Positions 48,401 through 52,660 of a stretch of 64,000 nucleotides of DNA are shown here, piece after piece (the first letter of the stretch is position 1; each line of letters begins with the position of its first letter). The position numbers and the translations under genes are program-made. The notes beneath the pieces are model-generated. The model was not told the origin of the DNA and did not search any database. It was given only the letters and a program-made list of their open reading frames with translations. Where the stretch lies: contig NC_079910.1 in the NCBI RefSeq assembly GCF_024868665.1, positions 8,528,976 through 8,592,975 on the forward strand, in the 5' to 3' direction. This stretch comes from Triplophysa rosa. Taxonomy: Eukaryota > Chordata > Actinopteri > Cypriniformes > Nemacheilidae.

Positions 48401-50325
48401 TTTCAGGAACTAGGAGACCAAGGAAAGGGCAAAGACTTTATAAGTCTTGGTTTACAAAACGGACGTGTTGTGTTTAGGTGGGTAAGCACTTCCACTACTG
48501 TGAATTTGCCTTCTAACTTAACTACAGTAACCTAAATATTATAAATAGGTGTTTGATTCTGGTAAAAATGGTTAGTCATACACGATTTTAGGATTATTTT
48601 TAGTTGTTTGGTTTAGGAGACTGTTGCCAGGTCATTCTTCAGACGGTTTCAGCGGCAACAACATACTCAAACGTTATGGAGCTAAACTTAACTTTTGGTA
48701 GACCTTTGCAAAGAATCAATAACTGTTGATTAGTTTCAATTTAATACAATTAATATACAATCAAATATTGAAATGATATATAAAATAAATTGTTACACTA
48801 CTAGCCAGACCGATAACCAAACACAACACCGGAAGTTAACTTCGGGTCAGGTGTGTGCATCCGATGAAACTGTCTATAATTGCAGGTATAGCTAAATTTG
48901 CCATTTGAAAATATTTAAAAAAGTTTAAATGAAATGTGAAGATTTATTTTTCAAATACAAACAGGCCCTTACATAAAACCCTTAAATACTTAACATTTTT
49001 ATTCTGTTAGCCAGTCTCAAGGTTTTTTTACCATTACCTATAATATTTTTAACTTTACTGGGTAACATAGTGGAGAGTAACTTAGTTGACATTATTTAAA
49101 CAGTTAAAAAACTTCATGGCCTAGAACTGCTGAGCACATGGTATGTTAGAAATACATTTTCATAAACATAACATAACTTCTTTTAAAAGTTTGCAACCAT
49201 AATATTAGTGTAACATTGTTGACTTTCAGTAAATTCACTCTTGACACAGGTTAGCTATTTTAACCAATATTTTGGAAAAGACAGAGGACATACCTTCTAG
49301 TCTTTTATCTATGTGCTTCTATGACATCACATTATACCAATTATGTGATATAGGGTCAAAACATTTCTTTTGAGGTTTTTTGCTAGTGAGATAACGTTTT
49401 TTTTTGGACACACAGAAAATAAGGTATATCACAATAAAAAGTATTTTTGAAGAACACACCCAAATTTCTTTATTATTTAATCAAAATGAAGGTGAAAGTA
49501 TTTAATAAATTTATATTCAAGGTTGTTTTTATGCTTAAATAAAAAGTAGAATGAGTGAATTTACAAAACCAGGCAGCTGTAAACCAGATATTTATGTGAT
49601 ATAAACCCTTGTGAGGGTGTGATTTTCTTGGAAAAATAAGCATTAATGCTTTACATTGATGCTAATATATAAAAATATGTCCCATGGACATGAGATACAA
49701 CGACCAGCCAAAACATAACATGGTCTTTTTTCCCACCTAAAGTTATCAGCTGGGCAGCGGAGAAGCTCGAATTGAGTCCAGAGTGCCTGTCAATGATGGA
49801 CATTGGCACAAGATCTCTGCTGTCAGGTAAGACCCCTGAACTCTTCCAATCAACATTAAAAACATAGTAGAGACGTCACACACATGATGAAATCTTTATT
49901 TCTGTATGCCATGTGATGTTCATGATGAAGCCTTGTATTTGGTTTGTATGATAAACAGAACAAATAAACATGGCTACATCCAGATCGATGGAGGATTTTT
50001 CCAGCGTGGGCAATCACAAGGCAATAGCGTCATGGTCAACACTAAAGGCATTATATACCTGGGTGTGTGTCATATTGTATTTTTTCCTTTACTGATCAAA
50101 GAACTACGGTCCAATTTGATCCGACATGAGAATGTTTGTTCTTGACCTGTAGGTGGCGCTCCAGACATGAAGTCATTGACTGGTGGGAAGTTCTCGTCAG
50201 GCATCACCGGCTGCGTGAGGAACCTCTCGCTGACAAACGCAGGACCAGGAGAACAGCCAGCGCGACCCATCGACCTGCAGGTCCACGCGGAGGAGGGCAT
50301 TAACGTGGAGCGCTGCTCAACATAG
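82..50325 (+). CDS. hspg2: Perlecan core protein, 3' part of the gene (69 canonical exons joined)
   Basis: Perlecan is the secreted heparan sulfate proteoglycan of basement membranes and cartilage; it binds laminin, nidogen, collagens, integrins and growth factors. The order Ig, three laminin IV-A modules with laminin-EGF repeats, an Ig array, then LG-EGF2-LG-EGF2-LG is unique to perlecan. Segments match the human protein nearly residue for residue, e.g. [45 protein letters not shown] and SGITGCV. I followed the reading phase through all 69 exons with GT-AG junctions; it stays open to the TAG at 50323-50325, about 3,080 residues. The first exon enters in phase 1, so the gene continues upstream of the window (SEA and LDLa modules are missing here). 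Exon lists are given in the module entries. Extra candidate exons are listed separately and are not counted. Confidence 0.97.
845..4036 (+). CDS. hspg2: hspg2: split laminin-EGF plus first laminin IV-A module (4 exons)
   Basis: Exons 845-985, 1078-1244, 1382-1561 and 3840-4036. The first encodes the N-terminal half of a laminin-EGF repeat ([13 protein letters not shown]), the next three the laminin IV-A globule: [13 protein letters not shown], then [12 protein letters not shown], the REIKF..ENWH junction and the [19 protein letters not shown] helix region. The domain interrupts an LE repeat, as in laminin alpha chains and mammalian perlecan domain III. The 2.3-kb intron before the last exon is filled with nested transposon remnants. 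All junctions keep frame (phases 1,0,0,2). Confidence 0.95.
1887..3538. mobile_element. hAT-like non-autonomous element, split by a second insertion
   Basis: Left end TTAGGGCTGTCAAACGATTTATCG at 1887 and right end GATTAATCGAAATGAATCATTT at about 3510-3538 belong to the same abundant fish element (also at 18541). Its middle is interrupted at 1946 by another element starting TAGGGCTGTCGAGGTTAATG with inner GATTAACGCGTTAAAATA; sequence of the first element resumes near 3310 (ATACATGTATATATTTAAG). The right end of the inner insertion is not clear. All inside the intron 1562-3839. Confidence 0.6.
4210..5915 (+). CDS. hspg2: hspg2: laminin-EGF repeats between laminin IV-A modules 1 and 2 (5 exons)
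   Basis: Exons 4210-4354, 4450-4577, 5377-5463, 5558-5622 and 5854-5915. They carry the eight-cysteine LE pattern: [62 protein letters not shown] and [16 protein letters not shown] repeats form stiff rods separating the globular laminin IV-A modules. Starts were chosen by reading phase: for example the exon at 5377 needs the acceptor TTAAG at 5376; the CAG a few bases later would put a stop in frame. Confidence 0.93.
6006..7785 (+). CDS. hspg2: hspg2: second laminin IV-A module (5 exons)
   Basis: Exons 6006-6146, 6335-6508, 6601-6780, 7048-7166 and 7674-7785. The first is LE-like ([19 protein letters not shown]...[10 protein letters not shown]); then come [58 protein letters not shown] and [16 protein letters not shown], which returns into the LE repeats. 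The layout copies module 1 and human perlecan. The acceptor of the 7048 exon lies only some tens of bases after a truncated TTAA-type repeat. Confidence 0.95.
6888..7015. mobile_element. Truncated TTAA-type MITE
   Basis: TTAAAGGGATAGTTCACCCA plus following AAAATGAAA...TCATTTACTC, the left end of the fish TTAA element, ending in diverged sequence shortly before the hspg2 exon at 7048. Confidence 0.7.
7208..7581. mobile_element. TTAA-bounded 374-bp MITE
   Basis: Left end TTAAAGATCCATCTAGTG, right end CACACTGGACCTTTAA; ends are imperfect inverted repeats starting in TTAA, suggesting a piggyBac-type target site. Lies in the intron before the exon at 7674. Confidence 0.6.
8027..13034 (+). CDS. 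hspg2: hspg2: laminin-EGF repeats between modules 2 and 3 (5 exons)
   Basis: Exons 8027-8137, 8316-8440, 8596-8673, 12762-12829 and 12970-13034. Motifs seen: [70 protein letters not shown] and [12 protein letters not shown]. The 4.1-kb intron between the third and fourth exons (8674-12761) contains the 567-codon reading frame described separately. The exon at 8596 ends after two bases (AG) of a codon, completed by the A of the exon at 12762 to give Arg. Confidence 0.93.
8674..9330. other. Intron part upstream of the 567-codon ORF
   Basis: No repeat or gene recognised. A short ATG frame at 9010 ([10 protein letters not shown], followed by GTGAGT) could look like a signal-peptide exon, but its phase (0) does not fit the acceptor at 9341. 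Confidence 0.4.
9331..11034 (+). CDS. 567-codon open reading frame inside an hspg2 intron; nested gene or alternative 3' exon
   Basis: A single uninterrupted frame in an otherwise stop-rich intron, so it is almost certainly coding. Product not recognised. Residues 1-25 are hydrophobic with two cysteines (TGCGD, PPTCDD); about 80-190 are heptad-like and predicted coiled coil ([33 protein letters not shown]); 190-540 are Ser/Thr/Lys/Gln-rich, low-complexity and basic, with several N-X-S/T sequons; the last ~20 residues are hydrophobic ([20 protein letters not shown]). An in-frame stop at 9301 limits upstream extension, and ATG 9331 is the first start. Alternatively, an acceptor CTCTCAG ends at 9341; splicing from the exon ending at 8673 would then join in frame (C-E-S-F-T-G-C), giving a short perlecan isoform with a new C-terminus. 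The sequence does not decide between the two. Confidence 0.7.
   Translation: MALSFTGCGDFFLEDAFLPPTCDDVFYPNPEKVLNVTDQDAKENHESKEYGLMATTHSRTTRSLSTTTHGMSHHMSPEAQQRSFQLLLRTNLNLFNQRLSMLESNTLDMKESLESMKQQHRTFISQMKTRVLSPADRTDRVNELAKKYTNIETRFSKLEHKLEILIDGFTALAQEIDKVKRERRISLPQQHHKKASGIAPTMIPALTTSREKNTSSGRPQRRTVSPKTFPAPHTNSTLKEDSQSIRNSSKQAKSSSKRIQPNQEIKLRRKDIVATSKTDNKQHNKSLKRATITKNNHSMTSDSWNESFTTSNGSNETHHSQQKGRKASARVPLVLQNNKEMEASEKQQDSDAKEHSMSTEAQKSGIAAKKHQRLHSVTRMQANKTSETKFQISPPAHAKIPQMKASVESSKPQVHIPIKNSYKPKGLVTMPSKHNASILVTRMPSLSVRTKRINPNKTRASGTNLSDLPSHEDGGTAREPNQPEKEFAYTTASSKPANNTNVQSPKPKGKITTRRKSAQRKSFKSFNILDIFMQNNKGQKRPRIKQDGYLHIVVGRLAIPVKILPDY
10990..11252 (+). repeat. Tandem duplication over the 3' end of the intronic ORF
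   Basis: The stretch 10990-11107 (end of the coding frame, stop and first 3' sequence) recurs diverged at 11140-11252: GCCATTCC.GTCAAAATC, then GATATTATATGGATT.TAGTA.CAGTTTAC and a shared CCACAGGA end. The second copy is preceded by CCCCACAG at 11102-11109, and one frame of it reads [13 protein letters not shown].. to a stop, similar to the primary C-terminus [13 protein letters not shown]. Confidence 0.75.
11519..11849. mobile_element. hAT-like MITE (ATCGG-rich)
   Basis: Begins TAGATATGCACTGATAAATC and ends GGATCAGGGCATCTCTAA; the termini are inverted repeats of the GATGC-C-GAT type, with internal ATCGG/CCGAT repeats. A very common fish repeat. The remaining intron 11850-12761 shows no further recognised feature. 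Confidence 0.65.
13146..17095 (+). CDS. hspg2: hspg2: third laminin IV-A module, canonical exons (5 exons)
   Basis: Canonical exons 13146-13286, 13372-13563, 16513-16605, 16690-16779 and 16865-17095. Motifs: [41 protein letters not shown], then [34 protein letters not shown] and [13 protein letters not shown]. All internal junctions are phase 0. Joining 13563 directly to 16513 reproduces the human sequence arrangement (QGDK followed by V-AYGGKL). Five further phase-0 exons lie between those two and are listed one by one; inclusion of any number of them keeps the frame. Confidence 0.95.
13929..13964 (+). CDS. hspg2: hspg2: candidate cassette exon L4-3a (12 codons)
   Basis: A 36-bp phase-0 segment with a strong acceptor (tract of seven T before AG at 13927-13928) and a GTAATG donor. 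It reads [12 protein letters not shown]: very basic, with a R-I-R-R motif that fits the proprotein-convertase consensus R-X-K/R-R. It sits between the two halves of the third laminin IV-A module. No counterpart is present in the human protein as I know it. Being short, it could be a chance splice-site pair; its status depends on the neighbouring cassettes. Confidence 0.45.
14472..14576 (+). CDS. hspg2: hspg2: candidate cassette exon L4-3b (35 codons)
   Basis: A 105-bp phase-0 open segment bounded by an acceptor after TTTATTCACAAAATTAG and a GTATTA donor. The peptide runs [20 protein letters not shown]..., contains a sequon (N-M-S) and ends APRSKRAIK with a furin-like R-S-K-R. The phrase IWQLMSNMS resembles IWAIISNVS in the next cassette exon, which argues that the two are related by exon duplication and are genuine coding sequence. 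In-frame alternative acceptors (GCGGAG, GAGCAG) would shorten it. Confidence 0.5.
15246..15485 (+). CDS. hspg2: hspg2: candidate cassette exon L4-3c (80 codons, Ser/Thr-rich)
   Basis: A 240-bp phase-0 exon with a long pyrimidine tract and CTCACTAG acceptor and a GAG|GTACTG donor. It begins [19 protein letters not shown], has an N-V-S sequon, and then becomes Ser/Thr/Gln/Gly-rich ([20 protein letters not shown]) with Ser-Gly pairs next to acidic residues, the kind of context in which glycosaminoglycan or O-glycan chains can be attached. Eighty codons without a stop between two good splice sites is unlikely by chance in this intron. It is probably alternatively spliced, because joining 13563 to 16513 is also in frame. 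Confidence 0.65.
15638..15700 (+). CDS. hspg2: hspg2: candidate cassette exon L4-3d (21 codons)
   Basis: A 63-bp phase-0 exon, acceptor TTCTTGACAG, donor AAG|GTAGTG. Peptide [21 protein letters not shown]: Gly/Pro-rich, linker-like, ending in a lysine just before the intron as the canonical laminin IV-A exons do (..GDK, ..GNK). Confidence 0.55.
16149..16232 (+). CDS. hspg2: hspg2: candidate cassette exon L4-3e, duplicate half laminin IV-A exon (28 codons)
   Basis: An 84-bp phase-0 exon with a strong acceptor (TGCCTGTGCTCCAG) and donor GTAAAC. It encodes [22 protein letters not shown], which matches the pattern of the distal half of every laminin IV-A first exon in this gene: [27 protein letters not shown] and [13 protein letters not shown]. 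It can therefore splice to the exon at 16513 exactly as the canonical exon does. Best read as an exon duplication that offers an alternative strand and loop for module 3. Confidence 0.68.
17184..18526 (+). CDS. hspg2: hspg2: laminin-EGF repeats after module 3, end of domain III (4 exons)
   Basis: Exons 17184-17297, 17384-17511, 18297-18383 and 18474-18526. Motifs: [42 protein letters not shown], the [20 protein letters not shown] stretch and [15 protein letters not shown]. Close to the human sequence ([19 protein letters not shown]). The last exon ends in phase 1 and joins the first Ig exon of domain IV. Confidence 0.95.
17554..17909. mobile_element. MITE with GGATG-AACAATAT termini
   Basis: Starts AGGATGTAACAATATCAAAA and ends CGATAATATTGTTGCATCCC; terminal inverted repeats of about 20 bp. 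In the hspg2 intron 17512-18296. Confidence 0.65.
18541..18862. mobile_element. hAT-like MITE (TAGGGCTGTTAAACGATTAA family)
   Basis: Left end TAGGGCTGTTAAACGATTAA, then ATCGCATCCAGAATAAAAGT; right side TTTATTCTGGATCGCGATTA, then ATCG. Same family as the split element at 1887. Intron 18527-19021. Confidence 0.7.
19022..20618 (+). CDS. hspg2: hspg2: domain IV Ig 1 and Ig 2 (4 exons)
   Basis: Ig 1 is exons 19022-19186 and 20019-20129 ([34 protein letters not shown]). Ig 2 is exons 20208-20308 and 20438-20618 ([39 protein letters not shown]). Each shows the paired cysteines and the C-strand tryptophan of I-set domains. The intron inside Ig 1 carries a complete Harbinger-like MITE. Confidence 0.94.
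19207..19859. mobile_element. PIF/Harbinger-like MITE with 3-bp TAA target duplication
   Basis: About 40-bp near-perfect terminal inverted repeats: left begins AGCCCTATTCGCACGGGATT, right ends AATCCCGTGCGAATAGGGCT. TAA occurs directly outside both ends (19204-19206 and 19860-19862), the target size of Harbinger elements. Internal sub-repeats (GATTCGCACGGGGCTAATAT near 19664; GATTTGCACGGGATTA near 19766). Inside Ig 1's intron. Confidence 0.75.
21274..21554. mobile_element. TTAA MITE, complete
   Basis: TTAAAGGAATAGTTCACCCA at the left and TGGGTGAACTATCCCTTTAA at the right; inverted ends within TTAA. Internal CATTCTTCAAAATATCTT is shared with the other copies. Confidence 0.85.
23530..23864. mobile_element. 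TTAA MITE, complete
   Basis: TTAAAGGGATAGTTCACCCA ... GTGGGTGAACTATCCCTTTAA; same family as 21274, with the internal inverted AACATTCTTCAAAATATCTT segment. Confidence 0.85.
23983..24042 (+). CDS. hspg2: hspg2: candidate linker exon between Ig 2 and Ig 3 (20 codons)
   Basis: A 60-bp segment entering and leaving in phase 1, bounded by CATCATCCACAG and C|GTAAGT, inside the 4.75-kb intron 20619-25371. It reads [20 protein letters not shown] and would lengthen the linker between two Ig domains without altering the frame (the canonical junction is also phase 1). The splice sites are near consensus, but the peptide has no recognisable homology, so it may be fortuitous. Confidence 0.38.
25372..31043 (+). 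CDS. hspg2: hspg2: domain IV Ig 3 and Ig 4 (4 canonical exons)
   Basis: Ig 3: exons 25372-25494 ([21 protein letters not shown]) and 26093-26245 ([14 protein letters not shown]). Ig 4: exons 26343-26497 ([27 protein letters not shown]) and 30908-31043 ([30 protein letters not shown]). The human domain has GGSLPPQ directly followed by the A.SERTDIATLLIP strand, so 26497 to 30908 is the ancestral junction. The 4.4-kb intron between holds a hAT element with a SINE inside it, and a further candidate exon at 28811. Confidence 0.93.
25628..25870. mobile_element. TTAA MITE, degenerate
   Basis: GATTCACCCCAAAATTAAAA ... TCATTTCAAACCTGTATGCC ... CTTCTTTTGTGTTCTGCAGA; body of the same family with eroded ends, in the Ig 3 intron. 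Confidence 0.65.
26686..28147. mobile_element. hAT-type non-autonomous element with perfect 8-bp target duplication
   Basis: Ends CAGGGGTCTTCAACC and GAAGACCCCTG are inverted repeats; GTCTAAAG flanks both sides (26678-26685 and 28148-28155), the 8-bp duplication of hAT insertion. 1,462 bp; no transposase frame seen. It hosts the SINE at 27109. Confidence 0.85.
27109..27386 (+). mobile_element. V-type tRNA-derived SINE
   Basis: tRNA-like head with box A (GTGGCTTAATGGTTAGAG) and box B (GGTTCGATTCC, 27164-27174), then the conserved central domain GCCCTTGAGCAAGGCACC ... TGCTCCCCGGGCGCTGCAG typical of fish V-SINE/HE1 elements, GGATGGGTTAAATGCAGAG, and a short TCTAAA-repeat tail. Not a functional tRNA gene: the tRNA 3' half is replaced by the SINE body. 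Confidence 0.82.
28811..28888 (+). CDS. hspg2: hspg2: candidate cassette exon inside Ig 4 (26 codons)
   Basis: A 78-bp phase-0 segment, acceptor CTTAATGTTTGTTCAG, donor CAG|GTCTGT. It encodes [20 protein letters not shown] then RIAELQ and, if used, is inserted between GGSLPPQ and ALEERT in the C-D/E region of the Ig fold. Frame is kept whether it is included or skipped. No counterpart in the human protein as I know it. The splice sites are good, but protein homology cannot be used to support it. Confidence 0.45.
28889..30907. other. hspg2 intron, no gene recognised
   Basis: AT-rich sequence between the candidate exon and the second Ig 4 exon. No clear repeat ends or coding potential seen. 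Confidence 0.5.
31241..31601 (+). CDS. hspg2: hspg2: domain IV Ig 5, the single [13 protein letters not shown] repeat (2 exons)
   Basis: Exons 31241-31392 ([35 protein letters not shown]) and 31472-31601 ([21 protein letters not shown]). This is the subtype that is massively tandemly repeated in human perlecan domain IV (VAEGQTLDLNCVV... SGEYVC). Here only one copy is present, flanked by the ordinary Ig 4 and Ig 6. Confidence 0.94.
31775..32000. repeat. Fish repeat fragment (AGGCCATTGCACATTGAGTC)
   Basis: Starts AAGGCCATTGCACATTGAGT and contains CGAAATTTCCGCACG and repeated TTTTTCCG/CGGAAAAAA; resembles a dispersed fish DNA repeat. Ends not resolved. Confidence 0.4.
32096..37848 (+). CDS. 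hspg2: hspg2: domain IV Ig 6 to Ig 12 (11 exons)
   Basis: Exons 32096-32239, 32357-32491 (Ig 6); 32926-33107, 33306-33501 (Ig 7 and start of Ig 8); 33611-33790 (rest of Ig 8); 34486-34746 (Ig 9, one exon); 34826-34988, 35244-35341 (Ig 10); 35443-35709 (Ig 11, one exon); 35831-35943, 37701-37848 (Ig 12). Diagnostic stretches: [84 protein letters not shown] and [15 protein letters not shown]. These align one to one with the last seven Ig domains of human perlecan. Mixed one-exon and two-exon Ig domains are also seen in mammals. Confidence 0.95.
33935..34239. mobile_element. hAT MITE with perfect 8-bp target duplication
   Basis: CAGGGGTGTTCTCAACC at the left, GTTGAGAACCACTG at the right, flanked by GTGTAGAA on both sides (33927-33934 and 34240-34247). 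305 bp, inside the intron before Ig 9. Confidence 0.85.
36498..36987. mobile_element. TTAA-bounded MITE (490 bp)
   Basis: TTAAAGAGTACATAAC at the left and GTTATGTACTCTTTAA at the right are perfect 16-bp inverted repeats including TTAA. GC-richer interior than the surrounding intron 35944-37700; no frame of interest. Confidence 0.75.
38397..41803 (+). CDS. hspg2: hspg2: domain V LG1 (5 canonical exons)
   Basis: Exons 38397-38513, 41027-41111, 41242-41386, 41486-41588 and 41694-41803. The reading is [30 protein letters not shown], then [80 protein letters not shown] and HCPTC-like [12 protein letters not shown]. The loop after YNGQKK is shorter than in human (no SPTNLANRQ stretch). A possible 18-bp microexon lies between the first two exons. 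Confidence 0.96.
39002..39019 (+). CDS. hspg2: hspg2: candidate 18-bp microexon in LG1 (6 codons)
   Basis: Eighteen bases between a long CT-rich tract ending TATGAAG and a GTGAGT donor, phase 1 to phase 1. It adds the residues LILYAG, which mimic the MIIYNG strand at the start of the next exon (41027), so inclusion would repeat a short beta-strand after NVDG. Frame is neutral. The pyrimidine tract is among the best in the window, but an 18-bp exon cannot be confirmed from sequence alone. Confidence 0.4.
39393..40492. mobile_element. Fish DNA element with GTAATC-rich ends
   Basis: Starts CAGATCTGGGAAGTAACGGA and ends AGTGATCTACCCAGCTCTG; inverted ends with many GTAAT/ATTAC repeats (TGTAATCTGGATTACGTAAT). 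Lies between LG1 exons and contains the nested element at 39738. Confidence 0.7.
39738..40115. mobile_element. Nested MITE (TAGGGGTGTGACA family)
   Basis: TAGGGGTGTGACACTTATAA at the left, GATCTTGTCACACCCCTA at the right; inverted termini with internal CGAGA/TCTCG repeats. Inserted inside the 39393-40492 element. Confidence 0.7.
40635..40767. mobile_element. Short hAT-like MITE
   Basis: CAGTGGTTCTTAACTGG ... CCAATTGAGAACCACTG inverted ends, 133 bp. No matching 8-bp duplication is visible, so it is old or its ends are slightly off. Confidence 0.55.
42035..42321 (+). CDS. hspg2: hspg2: domain V EGF-like pair between LG1 and LG2 (2 exons)
   Basis: Exons 42035-42143 ([25 protein letters not shown]) and 42223-42321 ([30 protein letters not shown]). 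The human equivalents are CHDSESSSYVCVC and CGPDATCVNRPDGRGYTC. The preceding exon ends KDSPCQ, contributing the first cysteine of the first EGF. Confidence 0.94.
42407..43292 (+). CDS. hspg2: hspg2: domain V LG2 (exons 42407-42628, 42868-43112 and the start of 43229-43400)
   Basis: Sequence features: [97 protein letters not shown] and FAGCIGEV, followed by [14 protein letters not shown]. Strong match to human LG2 (SGGKSGPVEDFVSLAMVGGHLEFRYELGSG; LRSSPGKSQGLNLHT). LG1 and LG2 with LG3 make up endorepellin, which binds integrin and VEGF receptors in mammals. Confidence 0.95.
43293..44432 (+). CDS. hspg2: hspg2: domain V EGF-like pair between LG2 and LG3
   Basis: Second part of exon 43229-43400 ([29 protein letters not shown]) and exon 44310-44432 ([27 protein letters not shown]). 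Six-cysteine EGF pattern split over the intron 43401-44309, which contains a short tandem repeat array. Confidence 0.94.
43578..44180. repeat. Four-unit tandem array in the EGF intron
   Basis: Units near 43578, 43787, 43935 and 44131 share GGGGAAC..TATCTGACAGTGACATT..CAGCCATCAGGATG.GTTCCCCCT.CTATGATG; units 1 and 3 are closest to each other, as are 2 and 4 (ATAAACA..AGGG..AACCTT), suggesting duplication of a ~350-bp pair. Degenerate. Confidence 0.65.
45215..50325 (+). CDS. hspg2: hspg2: domain V LG3 and C-terminus (7 canonical exons)
   Basis: Exons 45215-45271, 47020-47095, 47424-47502, 48407-48477, 49743-49826, 49959-50062 and 50153-50325. Sequence: [18 protein letters not shown], then [76 protein letters not shown] and [12 protein letters not shown]..., ending [20 protein letters not shown] and a terminal CS-containing tail (ERCST) before TAG at 50323. 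LEGSGGN-D reproduces the human BMP-1/Tolloid cleavage site that frees LG3. The first exon ends in the Asp codon. Exon 45215 begins after an ACACAG acceptor; reading through to the GTACAG donor (not the earlier GTAGTG) restores GSGGN. Confidence 0.95.
45464..45789. mobile_element. TTAA MITE, complete
   Basis: TTAAAGGGACAGTTCACCCC ... GGGTGAACTATCACTTTAA with the family's internal inverted ATATTTTGAAGAAAGTTG / TTCTTCAAAATATCTTC segments. In the intron 45272-47019, which otherwise holds nothing recognised. Confidence 0.8.
47374..47399. mobile_element. Terminal fragment of a TTAA MITE next to a splice acceptor
   Basis: TTTTGGGGTGAACTGTCCCT then TTAA: right end of the family, only 24 bp before the acceptor of exon 47424; it may contribute to that exon's branch-point region. 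Confidence 0.6.
47723..47770 (+). CDS. hspg2: hspg2: candidate cassette exon in LG3 (16 codons)
   Basis: A 48-bp phase-0 exon with acceptor CATCCTTCTCAG and donor AAG|GTATCC, encoding [16 protein letters not shown]. It lies between WQGV (ends 47502) and [15 protein letters not shown] (starts 48407); the human protein joins these directly ([19 protein letters not shown]), so this exon is an insertion into a surface loop of LG3. LG domains of agrin and neurexin carry regulated splice inserts in loops; a comparable perlecan insert is not known to me. Confidence 0.55.
48478..49742. other. hspg2 intron in LG3, no feature recognised
   Basis: AT-rich, no repeat ends or coding potential identified. 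Confidence 0.5.
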
Positions 50326-51237
50326 ACGCACTATACTAAAACACTATAGAAGAGACTGCAGGAAATAATCCCTCATTCACACACACACTGGGAAAGATCT
50401 CAGATGCTTACAGGACTGTTTTTTACTCACACTTAAAGAGACACACACTCATACTTGTTCTCGGTGCTTCACCGCAACCAAAAAGCTACAGAAAAGGATT
50501 CTTCGCTCTGTGCCGCATCACACCAAAAAAACAAGAAATAATTAACGATATTATTAACAAGTCTTCACGTTTTCAGTGTTCTATGCTCAATGAAGGACTG
50601 TTTAACACAGATGCTCCAGTACGGTGTACAAACTTCGAACAGCAGCTTTTTAGCCACGAGTATGTCGAGAAAAACAAAACATGATGAGCCTTCTTCGATG
50701 GGTCAAATCCTATGGAATTAGCAATGTTTTTACAGCACTGAATTTTTATTTATGAGCATATTAATCTATATATATTATATTTGTGGGGGGATGCAAACTA
50801 ACAATAACCTGCTCATCTGTTTCCTAGAGATTTTAGGCTCTAATATTGAGTGTCTGAGGCTTTAGCGCCCTGATCTGTGTTAATACTTGAAGACTCTGCG
50901 GCCTTCTTTTTTTTTTTGGAGGGCCAGTGGGGGCGAGCATGCTAGGGGTCTCTATGAGGTCACAGCACAGAAGACATTAAGACGCATCTCAGGTGAAGTT
51001 ATTTGGGAGATCACATCTAAATATACATGGCGTAGACTGTGTGTATTTGAAAGTACACAACTAACATGCTTAACATTGTTGTGTCTGGTAAATGTGGCTA
51101 GTAAACAAACAAACAAACCGATGGTGCTATGTTCAGACATGACTAACTACAAGCACATGATCACATTTTCCATATTCTGTTATTTTCTATGGATTTATTG
51201 TTTGTTTTAAGTAACAAAAGTCTTGTACGACAATAAA
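50326..51237 (+). other. hspg2: hspg2 3' untranslated region with polyadenylation signal
   Basis: Follows the TAG stop. The first good AATAAA is at 51232-51237 (CAATAAAGTG), preceded by AT-rich sequence and followed by T-rich sequence, so the transcript probably ends about 15-30 bases downstream. No other feature recognised in this stretch. Confidence 0.7.
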
Positions 51238-52410
51238 GTGCTGTTTACCGATTGCCAACCCTAAAATCAAAGTCTTGAGATTTTTGTAGTAAGTTTTGAT
51301 AAGTTTTCGAAATATCGAAATGTTGAAGAATGATAACAAGTTGAATTCATGAAAAGAAGAACAGAAGAAGTTCTTACAATTTTCTTTATCCCAAATGTTA
51401 CTTTACATTAGTGTTACTTGTGAATGTTGTTTGTACAGTCTTTGTTTTTTTTCTTGTGTAATTCTATTAACATCCACACCGACTGATCTACTTTGCATGA
51501 ATTTCTATGATTTTTTTGTCATCGCATTCAAATTTGAGTCTTACTTATGCCATTTTAAGATGGGAAGAAAATTGTGTGCTTCTATGTTTTGTTCCATAGT
51601 GTGTCTGCTGTGTGTGTATGATGATGCATGTACAATAATCTTGCAGATCCTCAGAAGGGTTAACAGAGAACTGCCTTCTCTACGGCTTCATGTTCAGATT
51701 TATTGGGTCAAGCAGGCACTCCAGAATATTTAGCGGCTCGCATTATGAGCAAAACTGAAGTGAAACTGAGACCAGACGGGAGACACGATAGAATGTCTAC
51801 ATTTAAATGAAGGGTGGGGATCACACTCTTCCATTATTGTGTATTAGTCAATAGCCTCTTTTACTCTTGCTGTGACTTGAAGCTCATATGAGCATGCTCG
51901 CCCACATAGGCCAGAACGGGGTCAAAGTTTGCTTTGGTTCCTATGCGCCTTTTCACCTTGTTTGTTAATTTTCTTTCAAAAGAAACATTACTGCTTAAAT
52001 TAAAGTTGCTTTTATTTGAGTTTCTTTTTGATGCTGTCTTGTCACTGATTTGCAGCCTAAATAGCTTTACAGCACACCACACAGCTGATTTGTTTCGTGT
52101 GATATGCACACTGCACCTCCTTTTTTCGTTTATCAATTTTGTTCTTCAAGACTGCAAAGATATCCAGTTGTTCTTAAATTAGGATATGTGTAAACCTCCC
52201 CAGATCTTACATGAATTCGTAAAGTTGGCGCTGGTCAGACTGGAACGAATCTTTAAAAAGGGGCTGATCAGTAAAAGATTCTAATGTAAATCATCGATTT
52301 CCCCTGATTTATTTATCTGTTGTCTTTTATTGTTATAACAAGGTTAGGATGTTGCGTGAGGACCTCATAAAATAGGCCTAATAGGTTTTTTTTATTACAA
52401 TATTCGGTAA
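51238..52410. other. Intergenic sequence downstream of hspg2
   Basis: No gene or clear transposon found; short frames here show no protein-like composition. Confidence 0.5.
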
Positions 52411-52660
52411 GACCTTCTTGCCGGGGCAGGAAGGACATTTATGTAAACATGAAGCTGTTAAACATCTTTTACAGGAATAAAAACGCCCGTAAAAACAATT
52501 TACACCCTGAGGTCAAGCATGACTGGAACCCGTTTATGAATCAGAAATTTGTTGTAGATCCTTAATTTGATTATTATTTTTACAGGCGTTTTTATTCCTG
52601 TAAAAGATCTTTAACAGTTTCATGTTTACATAAATGTCCTTGATGCACCGACAAGAAGGC
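52411..52660. repeat. Large inverted repeat (about 85-bp arms)
   Basis: Left arm 52411-52496 (CTTCTTGCCGGGGCAGGAAG, GACATTTATGTAAACATGAA...) and right arm about 52576-52660 (CAGGCGTTTTTATTCCTGTA ... TTCATGTTTACATAAATGTC ... GACAAGAAGGC) are reverse complements around a ~80-bp spacer. Could be a palindromic MITE. Confidence 0.75.
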
